Source: a virus. From it: a DNA stretch of 64,000 bases. How positions within the stretch are numbered: the first letter of the stretch is position 1; each line of letters begins with the position of its first letter. A program made the position numbers and the translations under genes. Below, piece after piece: positions 57,437 to 64,000 of this stretch. The notes beneath the pieces were generated by a model. It did no database searches. It was not told where the DNA came from and saw nothing but the letters and a program-made list of their open reading frames with translations. The stretch spans positions 40,455 through 104,454 of IMG/VR virus record IMGVR_UViG_3300032116_000057. One strand, 5' to 3'.

Positions 57437-59325
57437 GATAGTCGTCCCCACGGTGCTACGGTTGTAGCGCTAAGTGAATTGGATGTAAGTGGTAAATCTG
57501 ATTGAAGAGGCACGGTTCCAGAAATTCTTGGGGATAAGGAGCTAATAATTCCGGGCACAGAGTTATAGGCAGTGTAGACGGTGGGGGAAGTAGACCCAAC
57601 CCAAATAATACCTAAAGCGTATCTTTGTCCAGCCTGCAATGTGTAGTTTGCGGGATACCCACCAACGATGTCAAAAGACCGGTTATACAAAGTATTTGTA
57701 GTTCCAAACAATGTTACGTCAGACGCAGTTCTGGCTACCAAAGTAGCTGTAGTACCATCAAACGTATAAAGCCCCAAACGAGCAAGAGTAGTTCCGGAAG
57801 CGCCGGTATTAGCAGACACTACAGTTAATGATGAAATTGTTATGTTTGACAGCGGTGTGAAAAACGATAGGTATGTGGTGCCGTTTGTTAGGGCAGCGCT
57901 TGAGTTTCCTATTCTAGGGTATACGTCTACAGCAGACGCAGACTGGTTTAGGTTGGAAACGGCATAAGAAGCGGGAACAACGCTAAGCCATTCTAACCCT
58001 GTTGCAGTTGAGGAGTTAGTCGTAAGAGCATACCCATTTGTTCCAGCAGATAAAATACCCACTGTTCCAGCTGCAGTTCCAGCAAGAAGATCTCCCTTTG
58101 CCGTGTACTGGTGCGTACCTAACAGTGTAGTTGTACTAGTTGGTAGGGTAAGGGTTCCGGTATTGCTGATAGTGCTAATTGTTGGCGAAGTAAGCGTAAG
58201 ACCAGCAACAGTACTTGCTGTTCCTCCAAGAGAAACAAGAGTAGACCCAATAGTAAGGCTGCTATTTTCAAGCTTAACATTAGTTACATTTGCATCCACA
58301 ATTTTTGCAGTTGTGACTGTTCCGTCTGTAGGAGTACGAGTATCTATAAACCTAGGGTCAGAATCTTTAGCTAGTTTAACCCAAGAACCAGCATGGGCAT
58401 AATATGAATACCCAGTGCCGTGAACATGTGCAAACATGCCGTGTTTAAGGGTTGCGCTTGGTAGATCTTCTTCGGTGTTGTAAACTTCCCAAGTAATATT
58501 TTCTGTTTCAATTAAGCTTTGGTCAAGACCTAATACTGCAGCTATTGCTGTTCCAGTATTTGTAATAGGACCAGTTACTGAAATTACCCCTGAAGGTCCA
58601 GTAGGCCCTAGATCTCCTTGAGGTCCAGTAACACCTTGAATTCCTTGTGGACCAGTTGGGCCAGTTGCTCCTACAATCTGTCCTGCGCTATACCACTGTG
58701 AGCCGTCCCAGACGTATATATCTCCGTTCTCATCAACTATATAAGCGTCATTTAGTACGTTACCTGTAGATGGTAGTGCGGCAACAGTTGCAACACTTCC
58801 TTTAAGAGTTATAGGAACGCCCTGAGCTCCTTGCGGTCCAGTAGGACCTGTTGGTCCCGTAACTTGTGAATCAGCGCCAGTAGGGCCGGTAACACCTTGT
58901 GCTCCTGTTGGACCAGTTGGGCCTGTAGGACCAGTAACTTGTGAGGCTGCACCTGTTGGTCCAGTTATACCCTGCGCACCAGTAGGTCCTGTAGGTCCTG
59001 TAGGACCAAGTGCACCTTGTGGTCCAGTTGCACCAATAGGAATACCAAAATTTAAAACTGCAGCGGTAGAAGTTCCACTGTTTGCTACTGTTGCATTTGA
59101 TCCAGGATTAAGAGTAGTTGTTGTACCAACAGAAACTGTTGGTGTTGATCCCGTAGGTCCTGTAACACCTGAAGAATATGCAAGAGAGTTCCAAGGAGTT
59201 AAACCATTACCAACTTTAAAGCGACCGGTATCAGTTTCCCAACCAGCTTCACCTTGTGAAAGAATTGGGTTATTGAGGTTCCACTCGGAGGCAGTGCCTC
59301 GTCTAAACTGAATCTTTACTGCCAT
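57433..59325 (-). CDS. Collagen-like tail fibre protein
   Basis: 630 residues. The N-terminus ([33 protein letters not shown]) is the fibre-attachment domain seen in Mtd-type and other phage fibres. Residues about 57-245 contain two blocks of G-X-Y repeats, mostly G-P-T and G-P-Q, broken by [16 protein letters not shown] and a [19 protein letters not shown] module. A beta-rich trimeric head follows (residues 330-630). G-P-T repeats are glycosylated in Bacillus exosporium BclA, and collagen Pro is a classic P4H target, so this fibre is a candidate substrate. Confidence 0.8.
   Translation of the reverse strand: MAVKIQFRRGTASEWNLNNPILSQGEAGWETDTGRFKVGNGLTPWNSLAYSSGVTGPTGSTPTVSVGTTTTLNPGSNATVANSGTSTAAVLNFGIPIGATGPQGALGPTGPTGPTGAQGITGPTGAASQVTGPTGPTGPTGAQGVTGPTGADSQVTGPTGPTGPQGAQGVPITLKGSVATVAALPSTGNVLNDAYIVDENGDIYVWDGSQWYSAGQIVGATGPTGPQGIQGVTGPQGDLGPTGPSGVISVTGPITNTGTAIAAVLGLDQSLIETENITWEVYNTEEDLPSATLKHGMFAHVHGTGYSYYAHAGSWVKLAKDSDPRFIDTRTPTDGTVTTAKIVDANVTNVKLENSSLTIGSTLVSLGGTASTVAGLTLTSPTISTISNTGTLTLPTSTTTLLGTHQYTAKGDLLAGTAAGTVGILSAGTNGYALTTNSSTATGLEWLSVVPASYAVSNLNQSASAVDVYPRIGNSSAALTNGTTYLSFFTPLSNITISSLTVVSANTGASGTTLARLGLYTFDGTTATLVARTASDVTLFGTTNTLYNRSFDIVGGYPANYTLQAGQRYALGIIWVGSTSPTVYTAYNSVPGIISSLSPRISGTVPLQSDLPLTSNSLSATTVAPWGRLS
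58590..59165. repeat. Collagen-like G-X-Y repeats, larger fibre
   Basis: In-frame 9-bp-type repeats coding for G-P-T, G-P-Q and G-A-Q triplets in two blocks of the 630-aa fibre, interrupted by a non-collagen module. Confidence 0.8.
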
Positions 59326-59691
59326 TTAAACTCCTAGTACATTTCCGCCGTTAAGAGTAATACCGCCGCCATAAACGCTATTTGGTGCTCCACCATCTAC
59401 GTTGTCATTTTCTGGACCTGTAGGTCCTGTAGCTCCCGTAGGTCCAGGCTGAGTTGATACAGGCCCTGTCGGTCCTGTAGGTCCTGTTACTCCAGGTCCT
59501 GTCGGTCCTGTAGGACCAGTTATACCAGGTCCTGTTGGTCCTGTCGGCCCGACTGGTCCTGTAGGTCCTAAATCTCCTTGAACACCTTCTGAAATAAGAA
59601 GGCGCCAAACAGAGCCGTTCCAATACCAGGTCGTCTCACCAACAGTGAACTGTTGATCAAGAACGGGGGAGTCTGGAAAATCTATGGCCAT
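59326..59691 (-). CDS. Short collagen-like fibre protein
   Basis: 121 residues: [17 protein letters not shown] attachment module, then about 17 G-X-Y triplets dominated by G-P-T (residues 38-95) and a short tail. The ATG follows TATACT by 8 bases without a ribosome-binding site, suggesting a leaderless transcript. It could form mixed trimers with the larger collagen-like fibre. Confidence 0.75.
   Translation of the reverse strand: MAIDFPDSPVLDQQFTVGETTWYWNGSVWRLLISEGVQGDLGPTGPVGPTGPTGPGITGPTGPTGPGVTGPTGPTGPVSTQPGPTGATGPTGPENDNVDGGAPNSVYGGGITLNGGNVLGV
59405..59580. repeat. Collagen-like G-X-Y repeats, short fibre
   Basis: Near-continuous G-P-T/G-P-V/G-P-G codon repeats in the 121-aa protein. 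Confidence 0.8.
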
Positions 59692-59699
59692 AGTAAGAC

Positions 59700-59705
59700 A
59701 GTATA
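59700..59705 (-). promoter_or_regulatory. Possible leaderless promoter -10 (TATACT)
   Basis: TATACT 8 bases before ATG 59691, with no Shine-Dalgarno in the gap. Third case of this arrangement in the structural region. Confidence 0.4.
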
Positions 59706-59730
59706 GGGTTATTTAGACAGTTTTTTTAGC

Positions 59731-60264
59731 CTAAATGTAAACCCACCAGTCCTCAAAGACTCTTTTTGGGTTGTTATTTATACACACGTTCTCTTTATAG
59801 AGAGAGTATCCAGCACTTAAAAATAATGCGTGAGACTCTTTTTTAACCGCATCATTTGCTTTCATAACGTATAGATCGTGCTCAAAAGTAACTGCCTTAA
59901 ATATGTAGTCGGTAGCTAACAGCATTTTTAAGGCCTGTAAGGTTTGAGGAGCCGGCTCTATATCCAAAGATAGGTAATCTATTTCCTTAGGAAACCCTTT
60001 ACTATCTAATAACTCTTGATAGTTAAGCGTAAGGGCGTCCGCCTTTATGCACTCATTAGATCGATTAGAGTTAAATTCATACACTCGTTTTTCATACTTC
60101 TCTATGGATAGGCCTTTCCAGCCGTAATCTTTTTCTAAAAGAAACGTATTAGACATAGTCCTAGAATGTCCAGCACCCACCTCTAAATAGGTACCGTTTT
60201 CTTTAAAGTCAGAAATGGTTAAGGCAAATAGGTCTTGTCCTGCCTCACTATAAAATCTACTCAA
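59731..60264 (-). CDS. FkbM-like methyltransferase
   Basis: 177 residues. SAM-binding start YSEAGQDLFALTISDFKENGTYLEVGAGHSRTMSNTFLLEKDYGWKGLSIEK, with motif I EVGAGH, and later DYLSLDIEPA, the D-x-E of FkbM enzymes. FkbM-type enzymes methylate sugars or other hydroxyls. It is coupled to the transferase-like gene upstream by 8 bases and is near fibre genes, so methylation of a virion glycan is plausible. Confidence 0.82.
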   Translation of the reverse strand: MSRFYSEAGQDLFALTISDFKENGTYLEVGAGHSRTMSNTFLLEKDYGWKGLSIEKYEKRVYEFNSNRSNECIKADALTLNYQELLDSKGFPKEIDYLSLDIEPAPQTLQALKMLLATDYIFKAVTFEHDLYVMKANDAVKKESHALFLSAGYSLYKENVCINNNPKRVFEDWWVYI

Positions 60265-60928
60265 CTTCTTGAAACCCTTTTTCTACAAAATTACGAACTA
60301 ATTGTTTGCCTAAATGCGTTTTATACGGAGACCACATATGTTCCCAAATAGATGGGTCTACTGGTACCACTATAGGTATCTCTGCTTTATCAAGAGCCTC
60401 ACAAAAGTTTATATCTTGTGATTTTGGACCATATTCACCAGAAGTTGCATACCAATACATGGTGGTTTGATTTAAAGTTTTATCATTATCTTGAAAATTA
60501 ACGGTCAATACAAAGTCTTTTATACGAGTAAATACTTCTTTTTCAATTTTAGCAAAATCAAAATCTATAAACTTAGCGGTTATTTCTGAATCTACATTAA
60601 TTGGGTTTAAAACTACGTTATATTCATCGTTTGGCGAATAAAAATTTTTAGTAGGTACGGCTTCTACAAGAGAGTCATTTTTAATCATAGATATTAGATG
60701 ATCCGCAACCCATTGAATATGGGGCTCTATAAGAACTAATGTATCAAATTTATTCTCAAATAGATACTCTACCGCTTCATTTCTATACACTTCGGCATTT
60801 GGTGACCAAAAAAATTCAAACTCTATGGAGTTTTCTATACCCTTAGCATAAGTTTCCGCTAAAGCTTTTGCATAAAAAATAGAGGAAAATGGTGTGGGAG
60901 AACTTGTAGCAATCAGTACTTTCTTCAT
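60257..60928 (-). CDS. GT-A-like glycosyltransferase, possibly inactive
   Basis: 223 residues. VLIATSSPTPFSSIFYAKALAE and KFDTLVLIEPHIQWVADHLISM resemble GT-A enzymes, where this strand normally ends in D-x-D (here E-P-H). SQDINFCEALDKAEIPIVVPVDPSIWEHMW resembles the acceptor-side ED-x-x-F block. The altered D-x-D may mean a different metal site or lost activity. It is just after the terminator at 60946 and has GGAGCGC before its ATG, and is coupled to the methyltransferase. Confidence 0.55.
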   Translation of the reverse strand: MKKVLIATSSPTPFSSIFYAKALAETYAKGIENSIEFEFFWSPNAEVYRNEAVEYLFENKFDTLVLIEPHIQWVADHLISMIKNDSLVEAVPTKNFYSPNDEYNVVLNPINVDSEITAKFIDFDFAKIEKEVFTRIKDFVLTVNFQDNDKTLNQTTMYWYATSGEYGPKSQDINFCEALDKAEIPIVVPVDPSIWEHMWSPYKTHLGKQLVRNFVEKGFQEVE

Positions 60929-60945
60929 TTAGCGCTCCAAATAAA

Positions 60946-60972
60946 ATAGGCGGGTCATATAGACCCGCCTAT
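60946..60972 (-). terminator. Strong intrinsic terminator after the right-edge fibre operon
   Basis: An 11-bp perfect stem (ATAGGCGGGTC / GACCCGCCTAT) with a 5-base loop, followed on the minus strand by TTTTATTT. It ends transcription coming from the kelch-like fibre gene and its 94-aa partner. Confidence 0.85.
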
Positions 60973-60986
60973 CCTATCAGTACTTT

Positions 60987-61271
60987 TTAAGACTCCAGCT
61001 GATCTGAAGGCACCTCTGCAGTTGCTTCTTCAAGAAGCTTAGCCTGATCCGCTTCAAAAGCAGCTTTTTTAGCTGCCTCTTCTTCAGCGCGGGCTACTAG
61101 TTCGGCCTCATCAGCTGCTACCCAAGCTTCTGCCCAGGCTTGAGCATCTGCGTTAGATTCAAAGGGTGTGAACCCTTCTTCTCTTGGATCAAAGGTTTGA
61201 GTTAAATAAACTCCACCTTCTTCTGTTTTAATGGTTACAACTTTATTTGTAACGTCAATAGTTTTAGCCAT
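60987..61271 (-). CDS. Acidic helical protein downstream of fibre, 94 aa
   Basis: A beta start (VVTIKTEEGGVYLTQTF) and a long Ala/Glu helix (residues 45-90, AEAWVAADEAELVARAEEEAAKKAAF). It is 3 bases from the fibre stop. This could be a fibre chaperone (as Tfa-like genes often follow fibres) or a coiled-coil virion protein; not identified. Confidence 0.55.
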   Translation of the reverse strand: MAKTIDVTNKVVTIKTEEGGVYLTQTFDPREEGFTPFESNADAQAWAEAWVAADEAELVARAEEEAAKKAAFEADQAKLLEEATAEVPSDQLES

Positions 61272-61274
61272 TTA

Positions 61275-64000
61275 TTACACTTCCTTCGCTCTCACTAAAA
61301 AGTATGCGGTATTTCTCCAAGTACGTACACCATCTGCTTCAGAACCACCGGCAATAATTTCTACTCCACCAAGGCAAGCCTTGTTGTAGGAGAAGTTAGA
61401 CCAGTTGTTTCCGATTGTTCCAGACGATGCTGATACATATGAGGGTGTAGAACGAGAGTTCATAGGAATGTGAGATGAGATAATTTTTGGTTCTGACGCA
61501 AGATTATCCATATCAAATACGTAATATCCCGTTCCATCTGGTTTTTCACAGATTGCATACCGACCGTCATACCATACGTGAGGAGCACGAAGCATGGTGG
61601 TGTCACCGGTCCAGTATGGGCTAGACGTCGTGTGTAGACGGCGCCATCCAGTTTGAGTAGCAGTAAATGGTGAAACACCTTGTTCACGGCTATACTGAAC
61701 TAGAGTACGTCCATCCCAGAAAATAGTTCCTTCTGGAATACTGATGGCGTTTAAGCGACCAGATCCAAACTTTACTACCTGTACATAACGGTTATCGATA
61801 GCATCATGCCCTAGCGTATATCCTTGTGGGACTTGACCCGCACCTTGGTATGCAGCGCTATACCAAGTATAGTTTGTCCAGCGATAGTTACGACCGTATT
61901 GACGGTTAAACTGATTCCAGATGTTATATACCTCGTACTGGTTAGCATCGTATGGACGCATGAAGTGTACGCCTGGTTTGTAAGCTCTGCCAGCTGCATA
62001 AATAGCTAGTTCACCTGGATCCTGCAAACCAGAAGTTTGTCCGGCACGATCCCACATAGTTGGGTCGTGTGAATCACCGCCCTGATCACCGGTAAATCCT
62101 TGATCCTGGTACCAGAATCTTCCAGTATCTTCTTCAAGAATTCCCGATACTGCACGCCATGGGTTACGGTTGTAGGTAGCAAAGTTATAGTTACCATCAT
62201 TCCATAGAACTCCAAGACGAGATGGCATAAGACCAGTTACGTAGTAGCGTCGCATCTGAGGGTCATAAATAGCTTGATTAATGGTGATTTCTTGGAACAC
62301 TGGATAAACTTCACCAGCAGTAGTAATCATCTCACCACCCCAAGTCTCAAATGAATGTCTTGTACGAGTTGATGTGCTTACGGTATCTCCCGTGCTGTTT
62401 CCACCAATTACTTCAGAATCGACGTTCCAGTCGCTATAGCCTGCGTAAGTTACCGGAGCAGCAAATGGGTTTCTGTGATAGCCGAAAGCAAAAACTGTAT
62501 TTAAACCTACAGCCATTTCGCCACGTGGACGATAGTTACCAATGTACTCAACTTTTTTAGGCTTTTGAGTATCAACATAATCGTGGTTATAACGAGTTAA
62601 CGCAGAACCACCATAGTTATTGCGGAAGCGCCAGAAACGACCATTCCAAGAGGAGTCCGCTGGCTGCCAAATAAAGGTTGAGCCATAAGTATCGTTTCCT
62701 GGACGCATTGCTAGTGGGTAGAAGTCACCCATATCTTCTGATTTATCAAGCCAACGATCAAGAGATTGAGTAGCTGTGTCATAGATATAGAGACGACGAC
62801 CCCAATAACGATCTGTGTTGGATGGGGCGGTAGCGTTAGTTGTATAGGTACGACGACCAATAACACCAAACGCTGTGTTGCTATAGCGGAAAATTTGACC
62901 GCCACGGAACCAAGTAGATGCCTCGTTTGTACGAGATGGGGGCGTTACTTTTGCCCACACGTTGTTAGTTGGATCATAAATCTGATAGTCAGTTGTACCG
63001 CCATCAGTGTTACCAATACCCTGAGTTGGGCTAGCAAGGAAGTAATTGTTTACATAAGAACCTTCGTGCCAAGTATCGGTAGCTGTTTGGATTGTGTCTC
63101 GTACACCGTTGGAAAGGTTATACCTAACAAAGCCGTTACCTGAACGCTCCTGCTGCCAGTTGTACCAATAACGAACACCAGAAATGGTGTGAGTAAAGGA
63201 CATCTGTGGACCATCAACATATGAGTTGTAACCTGTAGCGCCTAGGTTCCATGCGCCAATAAAAGTCCAAGTATCTGTGGCTTTTGTGTATGTGTAAAGA
63301 TAGGTATCAACAGAGGTATAAACAACTGAGTTGATTGTCTGTGTACGGTTGTCGTTGCATCGGAACCAAACAATAATATCTGCTCCTGTGTCCCACATTA
63401 CTGCACGACGAAGACGTTGCTCAACAAATGTAGTTGCATTTTCAGTAGACTGTGGGGGAAGTGGAATATCTGCAAGACGAGTCCAAGTATTAGTTGTGTT
63501 ATTAAGCGCCTTGTAGAAGAAGTTTCCAGCAATACCTGAGAAGGTTGTTGAAGAGGTTCCAATACCTTGACCTGCAGATGGGGTGTTACGGAAGCGATAT
63601 ACACCAGTTCCTGTAGAATCATATGTCCAGCACACCCATGCAGCAGTATTTGCAGTTCCATCAAGACGAGCTGTCATTGGGTTACGGGAGGTATTCATAC
63701 CATAACCTTCGTAAGCAAACCAGTCAGTTGACTTTTCGGTATGTGCGTATACTTCGCCAAGACCGTCAATAGAAGATCCCGTACGGGCTGGAATAGATGA
63801 GCTGTACTTAATAATTAAAAGAGTAGAACCAGTACCTGCGGTGTTTCCACCAGAAGTTGCAGTTAGAATACGGATACGAGCAATAGTTCCATTGTGTGTA
63901 AACGCTTTTCCTTTTACAAGAGAAATTGTTTCAATAGGAGTAGTTAAGTTTCCTACCGCATAAATGGCAACTGTAATTGGCTCTTCTTGAGCACGAAATT
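61275..64000 (-). CDS. Partial large tail fibre/adhesin with kelch-like repeats
   Basis: The frame is open to the right edge, so the N-terminus is missing (at least 908 residues visible; an internal ATG at 63698 is not the start). The sequence is rich in Tyr, Trp, Asn and Thr and contains repeated kelch-type units such as NTTNTWTRLADIPLP, KATDTWTFIGAWNLG and DPTNNVWAKVTPPSR, suggesting a beta-propeller that binds a surface glycan or protein. The C-terminal third has more aromatic, less regular repeats. It likely is the main receptor-binding protein. Confidence 0.75.
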   Translation of the reverse strand, partial: FRAQEEPITVAIYAVGNLTTPIETISLVKGKAFTHNGTIARIRILTATSGGNTAGTGSTLLIIKYSSSIPARTGSSIDGLGEVYAHTEKSTDWFAYEGYGMNTSRNPMTARLDGTANTAAWVCWTYDSTGTGVYRFRNTPSAGQGIGTSSTTFSGIAGNFFYKALNNTTNTWTRLADIPLPPQSTENATTFVEQRLRRAVMWDTGADIIVWFRCNDNRTQTINSVVYTSVDTYLYTYTKATDTWTFIGAWNLGATGYNSYVDGPQMSFTHTISGVRYWYNWQQERSGNGFVRYNLSNGVRDTIQTATDTWHEGSYVNNYFLASPTQGIGNTDGGTTDYQIYDPTNNVWAKVTPPSRTNEASTWFRGGQIFRYSNTAFGVIGRRTYTTNATAPSNTDRYWGRRLYIYDTATQSLDRWLDKSEDMGDFYPLAMRPGNDTYGSTFIWQPADSSWNGRFWRFRNNYGGSALTRYNHDYVDTQKPKKVEYIGNYRPRGEMAVGLNTVFAFGYHRNPFAAPVTYAGYSDWNVDSEVIGGNSTGDTVSTSTRTRHSFETWGGEMITTAGEVYPVFQEITINQAIYDPQMRRYYVTGLMPSRLGVLWNDGNYNFATYNRNPWRAVSGILEEDTGRFWYQDQGFTGDQGGDSHDPTMWDRAGQTSGLQDPGELAIYAAGRAYKPGVHFMRPYDANQYEVYNIWNQFNRQYGRNYRWTNYTWYSAAYQGAGQVPQGYTLGHDAIDNRYVQVVKFGSGRLNAISIPEGTIFWDGRTLVQYSREQGVSPFTATQTGWRRLHTTSSPYWTGDTTMLRAPHVWYDGRYAICEKPDGTGYYVFDMDNLASEPKIISSHIPMNSRSTPSYVSASSGTIGNNWSNFSYNKACLGGVEIIAGGSEADGVRTWRNTAYFLVRAKEV

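Noticed and set aside
1-64000. tRNA genes, integrase, terminase, portal and capsid
   Set aside because: I looked for them in gaps and gene products and found no convincing case; they may lie outside the window.

Overview
This window is part of the genome of a large tailed phage with a contractile tail (a myophage), most likely infecting an actinobacterium. The host inference rests on two WhiB-like regulators (17511-17876 and 27427-27684), a family confined to Actinobacteria and their phages. Base composition looks moderate to low GC by eye (not computed), which would fit low-GC freshwater actinobacteria better than Streptomyces or Mycobacterium; that finer assignment is inference. No integrase, tRNA, rRNA, CRISPR array or insertion sequence was seen. 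Terminase, portal and major capsid genes are not recognisable here and probably lie outside the window, so this is a fragment.

Layout. Almost everything is transcribed leftwards (minus strand), with start/stop overlaps typical of long phage operons. In transcription order from the right edge: tail fibres and receptor-binding proteins (about 64000-53030), including a kelch-like propeller protein, two collagen-like G-P-T fibre proteins and a cysteine-rich protein with four long polyproline tracts, interleaved with glycosyltransferases, an FkbM-like methyltransferase and a prolyl-4-hydroxylase-like oxygenase; a neck/connector block with a cluster of tiny Lys- or Cys-rich genes (50072-47325); sheath, tube, tail-assembly chaperone with a probable +1 frameshift extension, and tape measure (47277-41010); baseplate (41010-31507); replication and recombination (about 31498-15258: initiator-like protein, DnaC- and DnaB-like proteins, primase, SNF2-like helicase, family A DNA polymerase, putative SSB, RecA-like recombinase, several PD-(D/E)XK nucleases, dNMP kinase); SpoVS and a metallophosphoesterase (15198-13072); and a set of small unknown, often basic or zinc-binding proteins ending in a nucleotidyltransferase-like protein, a HAD-like protein and a partial TGT/DpdA-like protein at the left edge.

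The one rightward transcription unit (about 8870-13018) looks like a lysis/envelope module: a very large exported P/E/S/T-rich protein, a small membrane protein, a lipoprotein, a two-TM holin candidate and a CHAP endolysin, closed by a strong intrinsic terminator at 13042-13065.

Most interesting hypothesis: the phage encodes its own virion-protein hydroxylation and glycosylation system. A prolyl-4-hydroxylase-like enzyme (51740-52300) is directly followed by a GT60-like (Skp1 GlcNAc-transferase-like) enzyme (50847-51740), close to a polyproline fibre and two collagen-like fibres that are obvious potential substrates, with two further glycosyltransferase-like genes and a methyltransferase nearby.
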